From Bradyrhizobium cenepequi (lineage in GTDB: Bacteria; Pseudomonadota; Alphaproteobacteria; Rhizobiales; Xanthobacteraceae), in the NCBI RefSeq assembly GCF_020329485.1, contig NZ_JAGKJI010000015.1, positions 85,883 to 149,882 on the forward strand: a DNA stretch of 64,000 nt, given 5' to 3'. Below the pieces are notes generated by a model. That model saw only the letters and a program-made list of their open reading frames with translations, was not told the DNA's origin and made no database searches. Position numbers and translations under genes: made by a program. Position 1 is the stretch's first letter. Every line of letters begins with the position of its first letter. Below, one piece after another: positions 8,089 to 16,425 of the stretch.

Positions 8089-9720
8089 CTAGACCAGCCT
8101 GCTCTGCGCTATGGCCGCCTGAATGAAGGATGCGAAAAGCGGGTGCGGCTCGAAGGGGCGTGATTTCAGTTCGGGGTGGAATTGCACGCCGATGAACCAG
8201 GGATGGTCCTCGTATTCCACGATCTCCGGCAGCACGCCATCGGGTGAGAGACCGGAGAAGCGCAGGCCGTGCTGCTCGAGCCGGTCCTTGTAGGCGGTGT
8301 TGACCTCGTAGCGGTGGCGGTGGCGCTCGGAGATTTCGGTGGCGCCGCCGTAGACTTCGGACACCCGGCTGCCGCGCTTGAGCACCGCCGGGTACGCACC
8401 GAGCCGCATGGTGCCGCCGAGATCGCCCTGCTGCGTCCGCTTTTCCAGTTCGTTGCCACGCAGCCATTCCGTCATCAGGCCGACCAGGGGTTCGGGCGTC
8501 GGGCCGAACTCGGTGGAATTGGCCTGCTCGATACCAACCAGATTGCGCGCGGCCTCGATCACGGCCATCTGCATGCCGAAGCAGATGCCGAAATATGGCA
8601 CGTCGCGCTCGCGCGCGAATTGCGCCGCCTTGATCTTCCCTTCCGCGCCCCGCTGGCCGAAACCGCCAGGCACCAGGATGCCGTTGACGTGCTCAAGGAA
8701 CGGCGTCGGGTCCTCGTTCTCGAACACCTCGCTCTCGATCCAGTCGAGATTAACCTTCACGTTGTTGGCGATGCCGCCGTGGGACAGCGCCTCGATCAGC
8801 GACTTATAGGCGTCCTTCATCCCGGTGTATTTGCCGACGATCGCAATCGTCACCGCGCCTTCGGGGTTGCGGACACGCTCGTTGATGACGTGCCAGCTCT
8901 GCAGCGCCGGCGGAATCTTCGGCGCGATCCCGAACGCGGCCAGTACCTCGTCATCGAGGCCGGCGGCGTGATAGGCCTCGGGCACGGCATAGATGTTGTC
9001 GACGTCGCGCGCCTCGATCACAGCGCTTTCGCGCACGTTGCAGAACAACCCCAGCTTGCGCCGCTCCTCCTTCGGAATTTCGCGATCGGTGCGGCAAAGC
9101 AGGATATCCGGCTGGATGCCGATCGAGCGCAATTCCTTCACCGAGTGCTGCGTCGGTTTTGTCTTGAGCTCGCCTGCACTTGGGATGTACGGCAAAAGCG
9201 TCAGATGAATGTAGACCGCATGGTCGCGCGGCAGTTCATTCTTGAGCTGGCGGATCGCCTCGAAGAACGGCAGGCCCTCGATGTCGCCCACGGTGCCGCC
9301 GATCTCGACCAGGACGAAATCATAGCCGTCGTTGCCCTCGAGCACGAATTCCTTGATCGCGTTGGTGACGTGCGGGACCACCTGGATCGTGGCGCCGAGA
9401 TAATCGCCGCGACGTTCCTTTGAGATGATGTCCTGGTAGATGCGCCCGGTGGTGATGTTGTCGGCCTTGGTCGCCGGCCGCCCGGTGAACCGCTCGTAGT
9501 GGCCGAGATCGAGATCGGTCTCGGCTCCGTCGTCGGTCACGAACACTTCGCCGTGCTGGTACGGAGACATCGTTCCGGGATCGAGGTTGAGATAGGGATC
9601 GAGCTTACGGAGGCGGACCTTGTACCCGCGTGCCTGCAGCAGGGCCCCGAGTGCCGCTGACGCCAGACCCTTGCCGAGGGAAGAAACCACGCCGCCGGTG
9701 ATGAATATGTACCGCGCCAT
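8089..9720 (-). CDS. pyrG: CTP synthase
   Basis: A 543-residue CTP synthase that aminates UTP to CTP using glutamine. The N-terminal synthetase domain starts with the ATP loop FITGGVVSSLGKGLASAAL and includes DPYLNLDPGTMSPYQHGEVFV and EVGGTVGDIEG-like EIGGTVGDIEGLPF. The C-terminal class I amidotransferase domain has the catalytic cysteine in YFGICFGMQMAV and the His/Glu pair in GVQFHPELKSRP. The length matches the family. It lies upstream of kdsA and eno and downstream of secG on the same strand, a common alphaproteobacterial arrangement. Confidence 0.98.
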   Translation of the reverse strand: MARYIFITGGVVSSLGKGLASAALGALLQARGYKVRLRKLDPYLNLDPGTMSPYQHGEVFVTDDGAETDLDLGHYERFTGRPATKADNITTGRIYQDIISKERRGDYLGATIQVVPHVTNAIKEFVLEGNDGYDFVLVEIGGTVGDIEGLPFFEAIRQLKNELPRDHAVYIHLTLLPYIPSAGELKTKPTQHSVKELRSIGIQPDILLCRTDREIPKEERRKLGLFCNVRESAVIEARDVDNIYAVPEAYHAAGLDDEVLAAFGIAPKIPPALQSWHVINERVRNPEGAVTIAIVGKYTGMKDAYKSLIEALSHGGIANNVKVNLDWIESEVFENEDPTPFLEHVNGILVPGGFGQRGAEGKIKAAQFARERDVPYFGICFGMQMAVIEAARNLVGIEQANSTEFGPTPEPLVGLMTEWLRGNELEKRTQQGDLGGTMRLGAYPAVLKRGSRVSEVYGGATEISERHRHRYEVNTAYKDRLEQHGLRFSGLSPDGVLPEIVEYEDHPWFIGVQFHPELKSRPFEPHPLFASFIQAAIAQSRLV

Positions 9721-9888
9721 GGGGCTTAACCTTTATCTCGACGTCGGCGATTCGCCAAAATGATTCGCGTTGTCCCGGCAAACAAAATGCCGGGCTGTGA
9801 GTGACGTGAATTTTACTGCTTTGTCAGACCGTTAATGGGAGTTCCTGATGCAGGGTGCCAGTCCGTCGCCCTGAATAGCCACCCCGCA

Positions 9889-10281
9889 TTATTGCGAGCG
9901 CGGCGCCTGCGGACCGGCAGGTGCCTGCTGGCCCTGCTGCTCGTCGGCCTTCTTCAGCGAATCCAGGATGCCGCCTGAGGTCGGCGGCGTAATCGGCGCG
10001 CCGCCTGCCGGCTGCTGCGCCGGCGCCGGCGCACCGTTGCCGATGATCGAAGCGGGCTGGCGGCTGAGACCGGCATGCCAGGACAGGAACAGGCTGGTCG
10101 CGAAGAACACCACCGCCAAGACTGCGGTCGTCCGCGTCAGCAGGTTGGCAGTGCCGCGGCTCGACATGAAGCCTGCGCCCCCACCCATGCCAAGGCCGCC
10201 GCCCTCAGATTTCTGCAGCAGCACGGCGCCGATCATCACGGCGACGATCATGAGGTGGATGACGATGACGACAGTCTGCAT
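9889..10281 (-). CDS. secG: Preprotein translocase subunit SecG
   Basis: A 130-residue SecG, the accessory subunit of the SecYEG channel in the inner membrane. Two hydrophobic helices (about residues 2-20 and 52-72) flank the conserved QKSEGGGLGMGGGAGFMSSRG loop. The C-terminal tail is rich in Pro, Ala and Gln, as in other rhizobial SecG proteins. A start six codons upstream is possible, but the ATG at 10281 follows GGAAGG and gives the family N-terminus MQTVVIVIHL. It lies between tpiA and pyrG. Confidence 0.95.
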   Translation of the reverse strand: MQTVVIVIHLMIVAVMIGAVLLQKSEGGGLGMGGGAGFMSSRGTANLLTRTTAVLAVVFFATSLFLSWHAGLSRQPASIIGNGAPAPAQQPAGGAPITPPTSGGILDSLKKADEQQGQQAPAGPQAPRSQ

Positions 10282-10409
10282 TGTGACCTTCCGTCGCAAG
10301 CCTAGAGCGCCGGGTTCCAGCGGCTCGGGCTATCAGCGGTTTTCCTGAAGTTGCGCGGTGTTACACGATCGGGACCGGCAACGCCACCCCAATAACCGCC
10401 GCAATTTAG

Positions 10410-11165
10410 CTAGGGAGCGCCCGTCGCGATCGCAAGGAAATCGGCGGCCTTCAGGCTGGCGCCGCCGACTAGCGCACCATTGACGTTGGCAACGCCAAGC
10501 AGCTCGGCCGCATTCGAAGGTTTTACCGACCCGCCGTAGAGAATGCGGATCTTTGCGCCCTCCCCTTTGAAGCGATCTGTCAAGACACCGCGGATAAATC
10601 GATGAACTTGCTCGACATTCTGCACCGTGGGCGTCAGCCCGGTACCGATCGCCCAGACCGGCTCATAGGCAACCACCACGTTGGCCGCGGTCGAACCGTC
10701 GGGCAACGAGCCCTTGAGCTGGGTGCCGCAGATATCGAGCGTCTGCCCGGCGTCGCGTTGTTCGCGGGTCTCGCCGATGCAGACGATCGCGGTGAGCCCC
10801 GCGCGCCAGGCGGCTTCCGCCTTCTGGCGGACCAGCGCGTCGGTCTCGCCATGGTCGGCGCGGCGCTCGGAATGGCCGACGATGATGGCGCTGGCGCCAG
10901 CATCCGCCAGCATTTCCGCCGAGATGTCGCCGGTGTGGGCTCCGGAAGCCTTGGGATGGCAATCCTGGGCGCCGACCGCGAGCTTCGAGCCGCGGGCCTT
11001 GTCGGCGCAGGCGGCGATCAAGGTCGCCGGCGGGCAGACCAGGAGATCGGCCTTGCCGGCAAGCGCGCCGGCACCGGCCAGCATGGCGTCGAATTCATCA
11101 GCGGAAGCTTTCAGGCCGTTCATCTTCCAGTTGCCGGCGATCAGCGGCCGGATTGCATCGGTCAT
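10410..11165 (-). CDS. tpiA: Triosephosphate isomerase
   Basis: A 251-residue TIM barrel interconverting dihydroxyacetone phosphate and glyceraldehyde-3-phosphate. The substrate lysine lies in IAGNWKMNGL, the electrophilic histidine in IIVGHSERR, the catalytic glutamate in VVAYEPVWAIGTG, and the phosphate-binding loop in ILYGGSVKPSNA. The length is usual. With eno in the same window and strand, two glycolytic genes flank pyrG-kdsA. Confidence 0.97.
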   Translation of the reverse strand: MTDAIRPLIAGNWKMNGLKASADEFDAMLAGAGALAGKADLLVCPPATLIAACADKARGSKLAVGAQDCHPKASGAHTGDISAEMLADAGASAIIVGHSERRADHGETDALVRQKAEAAWRAGLTAIVCIGETREQRDAGQTLDICGTQLKGSLPDGSTAANVVVAYEPVWAIGTGLTPTVQNVEQVHRFIRGVLTDRFKGEGAKIRILYGGSVKPSNAAELLGVANVNGALVGGASLKAADFLAIATGAP

Positions 11166-11468
11166 GGCAGGATTCCCGAGAAATGGCAGAGCGCCAGCGC
11201 TAGCAGAGCCCTGCCGTCACTTCCAGACCGCCGCTTCAAATGGCCGCCATAGCGGGACGGCATCCGCCGTCCCGCGTTAGCTTCTTGTTTGAGCATGATC
11301 TTTCCGGAAAACCGGGGTCCACTTTTCCGGATCATGCTCTAGGTTGCGACGGCGCAGTTGCCACTTTATGATGCGTTCCCAACTCGGTGACGCCCTTTAA
11401 GGAATCCGGCTTATCGGATTTTCCCCGGGTACGACCCGGTTCCCCTCCTTCTCAAACAAGTTGGACCC
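11166..11468. other. Divergent intergenic region between tpiA and the chaperone gene
   Basis: About 300 bases separate the two divergent starts and must hold both promoters. The only clear structure is the 49-bp palindrome at 11291-11339. No small ORF with a convincing ribosome site was seen. A possible ribosome site for the plus-strand gene (CCCCTCCTT is on the wrong strand) is not obvious. Confidence 0.5.
11291..11339. repeat. 49-bp GAGCATGATC palindrome, copy A
   Basis: Arms GAGCATGATC and GATCATGCTC lie at the ends, with inner CCGGAAAACCGG-type symmetry and a TTTCCGG/CCGGAAA core. It is the first of six related copies in this window (see 13369, 14455, 35637, 38817, 54246). All lie between genes. 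Confidence 0.9.
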
Positions 11469-13370
11469 ATGCTTCGAGGAATTCGGACAGCCTCATCAAA
11501 CTGGCTCGGCAAGATTGTCATGGCCGTGGTGATGGGCGTTTTGATTGTCAGTTTCGGAATCTGGGGCATCGCCGACATCTTCAGGGGATTCGGCCAGTCG
11601 ACGCTCGCCAAGGTTGGCAGCACCGAAATCTCGACGGAGCAATTCCGCCAGATCTACACCGACCGGCTGCAGCAGATCGGCCGCCAGTTCGGCCGTCCGT
11701 TGACGCCGGATCAGGCGCGCGCGTTCGGCTTCGACCGCCAGGTGCTGCAGCAGACGATCGCGGAAGCGGCCCTCGACGAGGAGGCCAGGCGGATGCGGCT
11801 CGGCCAGTCCCCGGACGAGACCATGCGCGCGATCTACAACGATCCGAACTTCAAGGGGCTGAACGGCCAGTTCGAGCCGCAGCGCTTCCAGGCCGCAATC
11901 CGTCAGTTTGGTTATACCGAGCAGCGCTACCTCGCCGAGCAGCGCCGCGTCGGCCTCCGCCGCCAGATCGCCGGCACGATCGGCGCGGGCATCGAGCCGC
12001 CAAAGACATTGATCGAGGCCCTGGTCCGCTATCAGAACGAACAGCGCTCGATCGAATACATCAAGCTCGGCGCGGCGCAGGCCGGCACCATCGACCCGCC
12101 GTCGCCCGAGGCGCTCGCCGCCTATTTCGAGGATCACAAGGCCCAGTTCCGCGCGCCCGAATACCGCAAGGTCGCGTTCGTCGTCGCGACGCCCGAGGAG
12201 ATCGGCAAGTGGACCGAGGTCTCCGACGAGGATGCGAAGAAGATATTCGAGCAGCGCCGCAACCAGCTCGGCACGCCGGAGAAGCGCGAGGTGTCGCAGA
12301 TCGTGTTTCCGAACATGGAGGAGGCCACTGCCGCGCGGGCGCGGCTGACCTCAACCACCTCGTTCGACGACCTCGCCAAGGAGCGCAATCTCAATCTGTC
12401 CGACGTCAATCTCGGGCTGGTCACCAAATCGGGAATCCTCGATCCGGCTGTCGCAGACGCTGCCTTCTCCCTGCCCCAAGGTGAAGTCAGCCAGCCGGTG
12501 CAGGGCCGCTTTGGCGTGGCGCTGGTCAAGGTCGGCAAGATCGAGCCGGGCACGACGCCGACCTATGAGAGCATGGCGGGCGAGATCAAGAAGCAGATCG
12601 CAACCGAGCGCGCCCGCGAGAAGGTCGCTGATCTCTACAACAAGATGGAAGACGAGCGCGGCGGCGGCGCCAGCCTCGTCGAGGCGGCGCAGAAGCTCGG
12701 GCTCGCGGCCGTCACCATCGACGCCGTCGACCGCTCGGGACGCATGCCGAACGGTCAGCCCGTGGCGAACATCCCGAACGGGCTGGATGTGGTTTCGCAG
12801 GCCTTTGGCAGCGACGTCGGCGTCGACAACGAGCCGATCCAGTTCAGGGGCGGCTATGCCTGGTACGACGTGCTAGGCGTGACGCCGTCGCGCGATCGCA
12901 GCCTCGACGAGGTACGCGACCAGGTCGAGGCGAAATGGCGCGAGGATCAGATCGCGACCAAGCTGCGCGAGAAGGCCACCGAGATCGTCAAGAAGGTCGA
13001 GGCCGGCGGCAAGCTCACTGAGGAAGGTTCGGCGCTCGGCGTGAAGCTCGAGACCGCGGATAAATTCCGCCGCGACGCCTCGCTGCCGGGCATACCCGAG
13101 AGCGTGGTCTCGGCTGCCTTCCGCACCGCCAAGGATGGCGTCGGCCAGGCCACCGGCGCGGGCGGCGACGAGCGCGTTGTCTTCCGTGTCACCGAGATCA
13201 CGGTGCCGCCGGTCGATCTTGCCTCCGAGGAGGTGAAGAAGCTGAAAGACGCACTGCAGCGCGGATTGACCGACGAGCAGCTCGCGCAATACGTCAACAA
13301 GATTGAAAACAACATCGGAACATCAATCAATCAGGCCGCCTTCGCACAGGTGACGGGCGCGAATAACTGA
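11469..13370 (+). CDS. ppiD: Periplasmic folding chaperone / peptidyl-prolyl isomerase, PpiD-SurA family
   Basis: A 633-residue protein with a short cytoplasmic N-terminus, one membrane anchor at about residues 15-35 (GKIVMAVVMGVLIVSFGIWG), a SurA-N-like chaperone region (about 40-240) and a parvulin rotamase region at about 265-370 (KREVSQIVFPNMEEA, PQGEVSQPVQGRFGVALVKV). This is the PpiD layout: an inner-membrane-anchored chaperone that helps proteins leaving the Sec translocon. The position next to secG/tpiA and upstream of trpD is consistent with alphaproteobacterial order. The stop codon is the first three bases of a palindromic repeat. Confidence 0.9.
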   Translation: MLRGIRTASSNWLGKIVMAVVMGVLIVSFGIWGIADIFRGFGQSTLAKVGSTEISTEQFRQIYTDRLQQIGRQFGRPLTPDQARAFGFDRQVLQQTIAEAALDEEARRMRLGQSPDETMRAIYNDPNFKGLNGQFEPQRFQAAIRQFGYTEQRYLAEQRRVGLRRQIAGTIGAGIEPPKTLIEALVRYQNEQRSIEYIKLGAAQAGTIDPPSPEALAAYFEDHKAQFRAPEYRKVAFVVATPEEIGKWTEVSDEDAKKIFEQRRNQLGTPEKREVSQIVFPNMEEATAARARLTSTTSFDDLAKERNLNLSDVNLGLVTKSGILDPAVADAAFSLPQGEVSQPVQGRFGVALVKVGKIEPGTTPTYESMAGEIKKQIATERAREKVADLYNKMEDERGGGASLVEAAQKLGLAAVTIDAVDRSGRMPNGQPVANIPNGLDVVSQAFGSDVGVDNEPIQFRGGYAWYDVLGVTPSRDRSLDEVRDQVEAKWREDQIATKLREKATEIVKKVEAGGKLTEEGSALGVKLETADKFRRDASLPGIPESVVSAAFRTAKDGVGQATGAGGDERVVFRVTEITVPPVDLASEEVKKLKDALQRGLTDEQLAQYVNKIENNIGTSINQAAFAQVTGANN

Positions 13371-13417
13371 GCATGATCCGAAAAAGTGGAAACCGGTTTT
13401 CCGATCAGATCATGCGC
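13369..13417. repeat. 49-bp GAGCATGATC palindrome, copy B, overlapping the ppiD stop
   Basis: GAGCATGATCCG at the left and GATCATGCGC at the right enclose AAACCGGTTTTCC. The left arm begins within the TGA of ppiD, so the hairpin is in the ppiD-trpD junction transcript. The right arm ends GCGC instead of GCTC. Confidence 0.85.
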
Positions 13418-13441
13418 CACTAAACCACGAGCCAGCACGCG

Positions 13442-14455
13442 ATGGACGACCTGAAATCGATACTTGGAAAAGTCGCCACCGGGGCCACCCTGTCGCGTGA
13501 CGAAGCAGCCGCCGCCTTCGACAGCATGATGTCGGGCGAAGCCACGCCCTCGCAGATGGGCGGCCTGTTGATGGCCTTGCGCGTGCGCGGTGAGACCGTC
13601 GACGAGATCACCGGCGCGGTGTCGGCGATGCGCAGCAAGATGCTGCGGGTGACCGCGCCTGCCGAGGCGGTCGATGTGGTCGGCACCGGCGGCGACGGCT
13701 CCGGCTCCGTGAACGTGTCGACCTGCGCCTCCTTCATCGTCGCTGGCGTCGGCGTGCCGGTGGCGAAGCATGGCAACCGCGCGCTGTCGTCGCGCTCGGG
13801 TGCGGCCGACGTGCTGGCCTCGCTCGGCGTCAAGATCGACCTTACGCCGGTCCAGGTCGGCCGCTGCGTGCAGGAAGCCGGGATCGGCTTCATGTTCGCC
13901 CCCGCCCATCACCCGGCGATGAAGAACGTCGGCCCGACCCGGGTCGAACTTGCGACCCGCACCATCTTCAATCTGCTCGGCCCGCTGTCCAATCCCGCCG
14001 GCGTGAAGCGACAGATGGTCGGGGTGTTCTCGCGACAATGGGTGCAGCCCTTGGCGCAGGTCCTGAAGAACCTCGGCTCGGAGGCCGCCTGGGTGGTGCA
14101 CGGTTCCGATGGGTTGGACGAGATCACCCTCACCGGCCCGACCTTCGTCGCGGCGCTGGAAGGCGGCGAGATCCGCACGTTTGAAGTCACTCCGGATGAC
14201 GCCGGCCTCGGCCGCGTCGGCAGCAAGGCGCTGAAGGGTGGCGATGCCGATGCCAATGCGGTGGCGCTGCTCAGCGTGCTCAATGGCAAGCCGAGCGCCT
14301 ACCGGGACGTCGCGCTGCTCAACGCCGCCGCGGCGCTGATTGTCGCCGGTCGTGCCAAAGATTTGAAAGAAGGTGTCTCGCTTGGGACCCATTCATTGGA
14401 TAGCGGTGCTGCAGCCGCGAGGCTTAAACACCTGATCGCGGTTTCCAGCAGCTAG
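13442..14455 (+). CDS. trpD: Anthranilate phosphoribosyltransferase
   Basis: A 337-residue TrpD transferring phosphoribose from PRPP to anthranilate in tryptophan synthesis. The PRPP loop GTGGDGSGSVNVST is near residues 80-93, KHGNRALSSRSGAADVL near 107-123, and the metal and anthranilate residues around HHPAMKNVGPTR and NLLGPLSNPA. The length is typical. TrpC follows after a palindromic repeat of the same family that precedes trpD. Confidence 0.97.
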   Translation: MDDLKSILGKVATGATLSRDEAAAAFDSMMSGEATPSQMGGLLMALRVRGETVDEITGAVSAMRSKMLRVTAPAEAVDVVGTGGDGSGSVNVSTCASFIVAGVGVPVAKHGNRALSSRSGAADVLASLGVKIDLTPVQVGRCVQEAGIGFMFAPAHHPAMKNVGPTRVELATRTIFNLLGPLSNPAGVKRQMVGVFSRQWVQPLAQVLKNLGSEAAWVVHGSDGLDEITLTGPTFVAALEGGEIRTFEVTPDDAGLGRVGSKALKGGDADANAVALLSVLNGKPSAYRDVALLNAAAALIVAGRAKDLKEGVSLGTHSLDSGAAAARLKHLIAVSSS

Positions 14456-14503
14456 AGCATGATCCGGAAAAGTGGGAACCGGTTTTCCGAGAAGATCATG
14501 CTC
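14455..14503. repeat. 49-bp GAGCATGATC palindrome, copy C, between trpD and trpC
   Basis: GAGCATGATCCGGAAAAGTG at the left and AGATCATGCTC at the right enclose GGAACCGGTTTTCC. The first base is the last base of the trpD stop codon, just as copy B overlaps the ppiD stop. It lies inside what is otherwise an operon-like trpD-trpC-moaC run. Confidence 0.9.
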
Positions 14504-14521
14504 AAGAAATAAGGGATCGCG

Positions 14522-15343
14522 ATGTCCGATATCCTGAAGAAGATCGAAGCCTACAAGCGCGAGGAGATCGCCGCCGCCAAGCGAGCGCATCCGCTTTCCG
14601 ACATCGAGGCGCGCGCCAAGGCTGCCTCGCCGCCGCGCGGCTTCGTGCGCGCAATCCGCGAGAAGCATGGTCACGGCGATTATGCGCTGATTGCCGAGAT
14701 CAAGAAGGCCTCGCCATCGAAGGGCCTGATCCGCGCCGATTTCGATCCTCCCGCGCTTGCCAAGGCCTATGAGGCCGGCGGTGCGGCCTGCCTGTCGGTG
14801 CTGACGGATACGCCCTCGTTCCAGGGGCATCTCGACTTCATGGTCGCGGCGCGCGCGGCGACCAATCTGCCGGTCCTGCGCAAGGATTTCATGTTCGACA
14901 CCTATCAGGTGGTCGAGGCCCGCGCCCATGGCGCCGACTGCATCCTGATCATCATGGCAGCGCTCGATGACGCCCCAGCCAAGGATATCGAGGACGCCGC
15001 GATCGCGCTTCAGATGGACGTGCTGGTCGAAATCCACGACCGCGCCGAACTCGACCGCGCGCTGAAACTCCGCTCGCCGATGATCGGCGTCAACAATCGT
15101 AATCTCCGCACCTTCGAGACCACGCTCGCAACCAGCGAAGCGTTGGCGCCGCTGATCCCGAAGGAGCGGCTGATGGTCGGTGAAAGCGGCATCTTCACGC
15201 CGGACGATCTGGCCAGGCTCGAGCGCGTGGGCATGTCGACCTTCCTGGTCGGCGAGAGCCTGATGCGTCAGGCCGACGTCACCGCAGCAACCCGCACGCT
15301 GCTCACCCGGCAGGGCGCGCCGCGCGCCACCGGAACGCGCTAG
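14522..15343 (+). CDS. trpC: Indole-3-glycerol phosphate synthase
   Basis: A 273-residue monofunctional TrpC (no fused TrpF) that closes CdRP to indole-3-glycerol phosphate. Key barrel motifs are IAEIKKASPSKGLIR (catalytic lysine), VLTDTPSFQGHLDF, VLRKDFMFDTYQV (second lysine), IGVNNRNLRTF and VGESGIFTPDD. The start follows AAGGGATC. It is four bases from moaC, so the two are likely translated from one message. Confidence 0.97.
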   Translation: MSDILKKIEAYKREEIAAAKRAHPLSDIEARAKAASPPRGFVRAIREKHGHGDYALIAEIKKASPSKGLIRADFDPPALAKAYEAGGAACLSVLTDTPSFQGHLDFMVAARAATNLPVLRKDFMFDTYQVVEARAHGADCILIIMAALDDAPAKDIEDAAIALQMDVLVEIHDRAELDRALKLRSPMIGVNNRNLRTFETTLATSEALAPLIPKERLMVGESGIFTPDDLARLERVGMSTFLVGESLMRQADVTAATRTLLTRQGAPRATGTR

Positions 15344-15347
15344 AGCG

Positions 15348-15851
15348 ATGGCGGAGAAGCCGAAGGGCGGCCCCGCCCTCACCCATATCGATGCCAGCGG
15401 CGAGGCACGGATGGTCGACGTCTCCGCCAAGCCTGCGACCGAACGCACCGCGATCGCCGAAGGCCGCGTCGTCATGAGCCGCGCGACGCTCGAGCTGATC
15501 GTCTCGGGCAACGCCAAGAAGGGCGACGTGCTCGGCACCGCGCGGATTGCCGGCATCATGGCGGCGAAGCGCACGTCCGAGCTGATCCCGCTCTGCCATC
15601 CGCTGGCGCTGTCGAAGGTGACGGTCGATATCGAGCCGGACGAGAAACTGCCGGGCTGCATCGTGCAGGCGACGGTGAAGGTCACCGGCCCGACCGGCGT
15701 CGAGATGGAGGCGCTGACTGCGGTCTCGGTCACCTGCCTCACCATCTACGACATGATCAAGGCGGTGGAACGCGGCGTCAGCATCGAAGGGATCCACCTC
15801 GTCGAGAAAAAGGGCGGCAAGTCCGGCCACTATCGCAGCGTGGATCGATGA
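15348..15851 (+). CDS. moaC: Cyclic pyranopterin monophosphate synthase
   Basis: A 167-residue MoaC for molybdenum cofactor synthesis, acting on the MoaA product. Visible motifs are ARIAGIMAAKRTSELIPLCH, the substrate-pocket PTGVEMEALTAVSVTCLTIYDMIKA and the C-terminal EKKGGKSGHY with the catalytic lysine. It begins four bases after trpC. In related genomes moeA follows directly; here moeA is 7.9 kb away, so an insertion has split the trpC-moaC-moeA-lexA run. Confidence 0.97.
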   Translation: MAEKPKGGPALTHIDASGEARMVDVSAKPATERTAIAEGRVVMSRATLELIVSGNAKKGDVLGTARIAGIMAAKRTSELIPLCHPLALSKVTVDIEPDEKLPGCIVQATVKVTGPTGVEMEALTAVSVTCLTIYDMIKAVERGVSIEGIHLVEKKGGKSGHYRSVDR

Positions 15852-15967
15852 CGCACATGGCGCACATGGCGCACGACCGCTCTGTCACGCGGCTGTGACC
15901 GGGCGGCTGGGAGTGCATCACCGCTTGCGGGGTTACATTTGGCGTGACCTTCCAAAGGAGCAACGCA

Positions 15968-16243
15968 ATGTCGGCCTTCAAGCTTCTTGCCGTGGCTGCA
16001 GCGTTGTGCGTCGTCAGCGCGCCGGCGATGGCGCAGCAGGTGATTTCGGAGCCCGGCTATTGCGCGCAGTTCTACCCCAACGCCAATTGCCAGAACAAAG
16101 GTCCGGGCAACCCCTATACAGGCGGCTATCAGCGCTACATCGACCAGGGTTACGGGATGTTGGCCCAGGATCCGCCGATCCGGTCGGCCGGCAAGCGGTC
16201 GCGGACACACCGCTCCGGTTCATCCGCGATCCGCACGCGCTGA
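15968..16243 (+). CDS. Small exported protein of unknown function
   Basis: A 91-residue protein with a clear Sec signal peptide (MSAFKLLAVAAALCVVSAPAMAQQ, cleavage after about residue 22), quoted here only by ends: start MSAFKLL, cleavage site AMAQQ. The mature part has two cysteines (GYCAQF and ANCQNKG) that could form a disulphide, then a basic C-terminus (KRSRTHRS). The ribosome site AAAGGAG precedes the ATG at 15968 by eight bases. I do not recognise the family; it resembles the many small periplasmic proteins of Bradyrhizobium. It is the first gene of the segment that splits moaC from moeA. Confidence 0.65.
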   Translation: MSAFKLLAVAAALCVVSAPAMAQQVISEPGYCAQFYPNANCQNKGPGNPYTGGYQRYIDQGYGMLAQDPPIRSAGKRSRTHRSGSSAIRTR

Positions 16244-16425
16244 AACCCGATCAGATGCGGTCGTGGCCGCACTACGGTTGTTGCCGCCAATCGGCGCTAC
16301 TGCGGGAATGATTTGTTAACCAGGATTGCTAACGTCGGCTCCATCTCGCTGGTGTACCAGTGCTGTCGGCCGGGGGTGCGCCAAACTGCTTCCGGGCGCG
16401 CGTTCCAGGCAGCAATCCCGGTGCG

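Noticed and set aside
9774..9796. Hairpin CCCGGCA / TGCCGGG considered as the secG terminator
   Set aside because: It lies downstream of secG on the minus strand, but about 90 bases away, just before pyrG, and no T-run follows.
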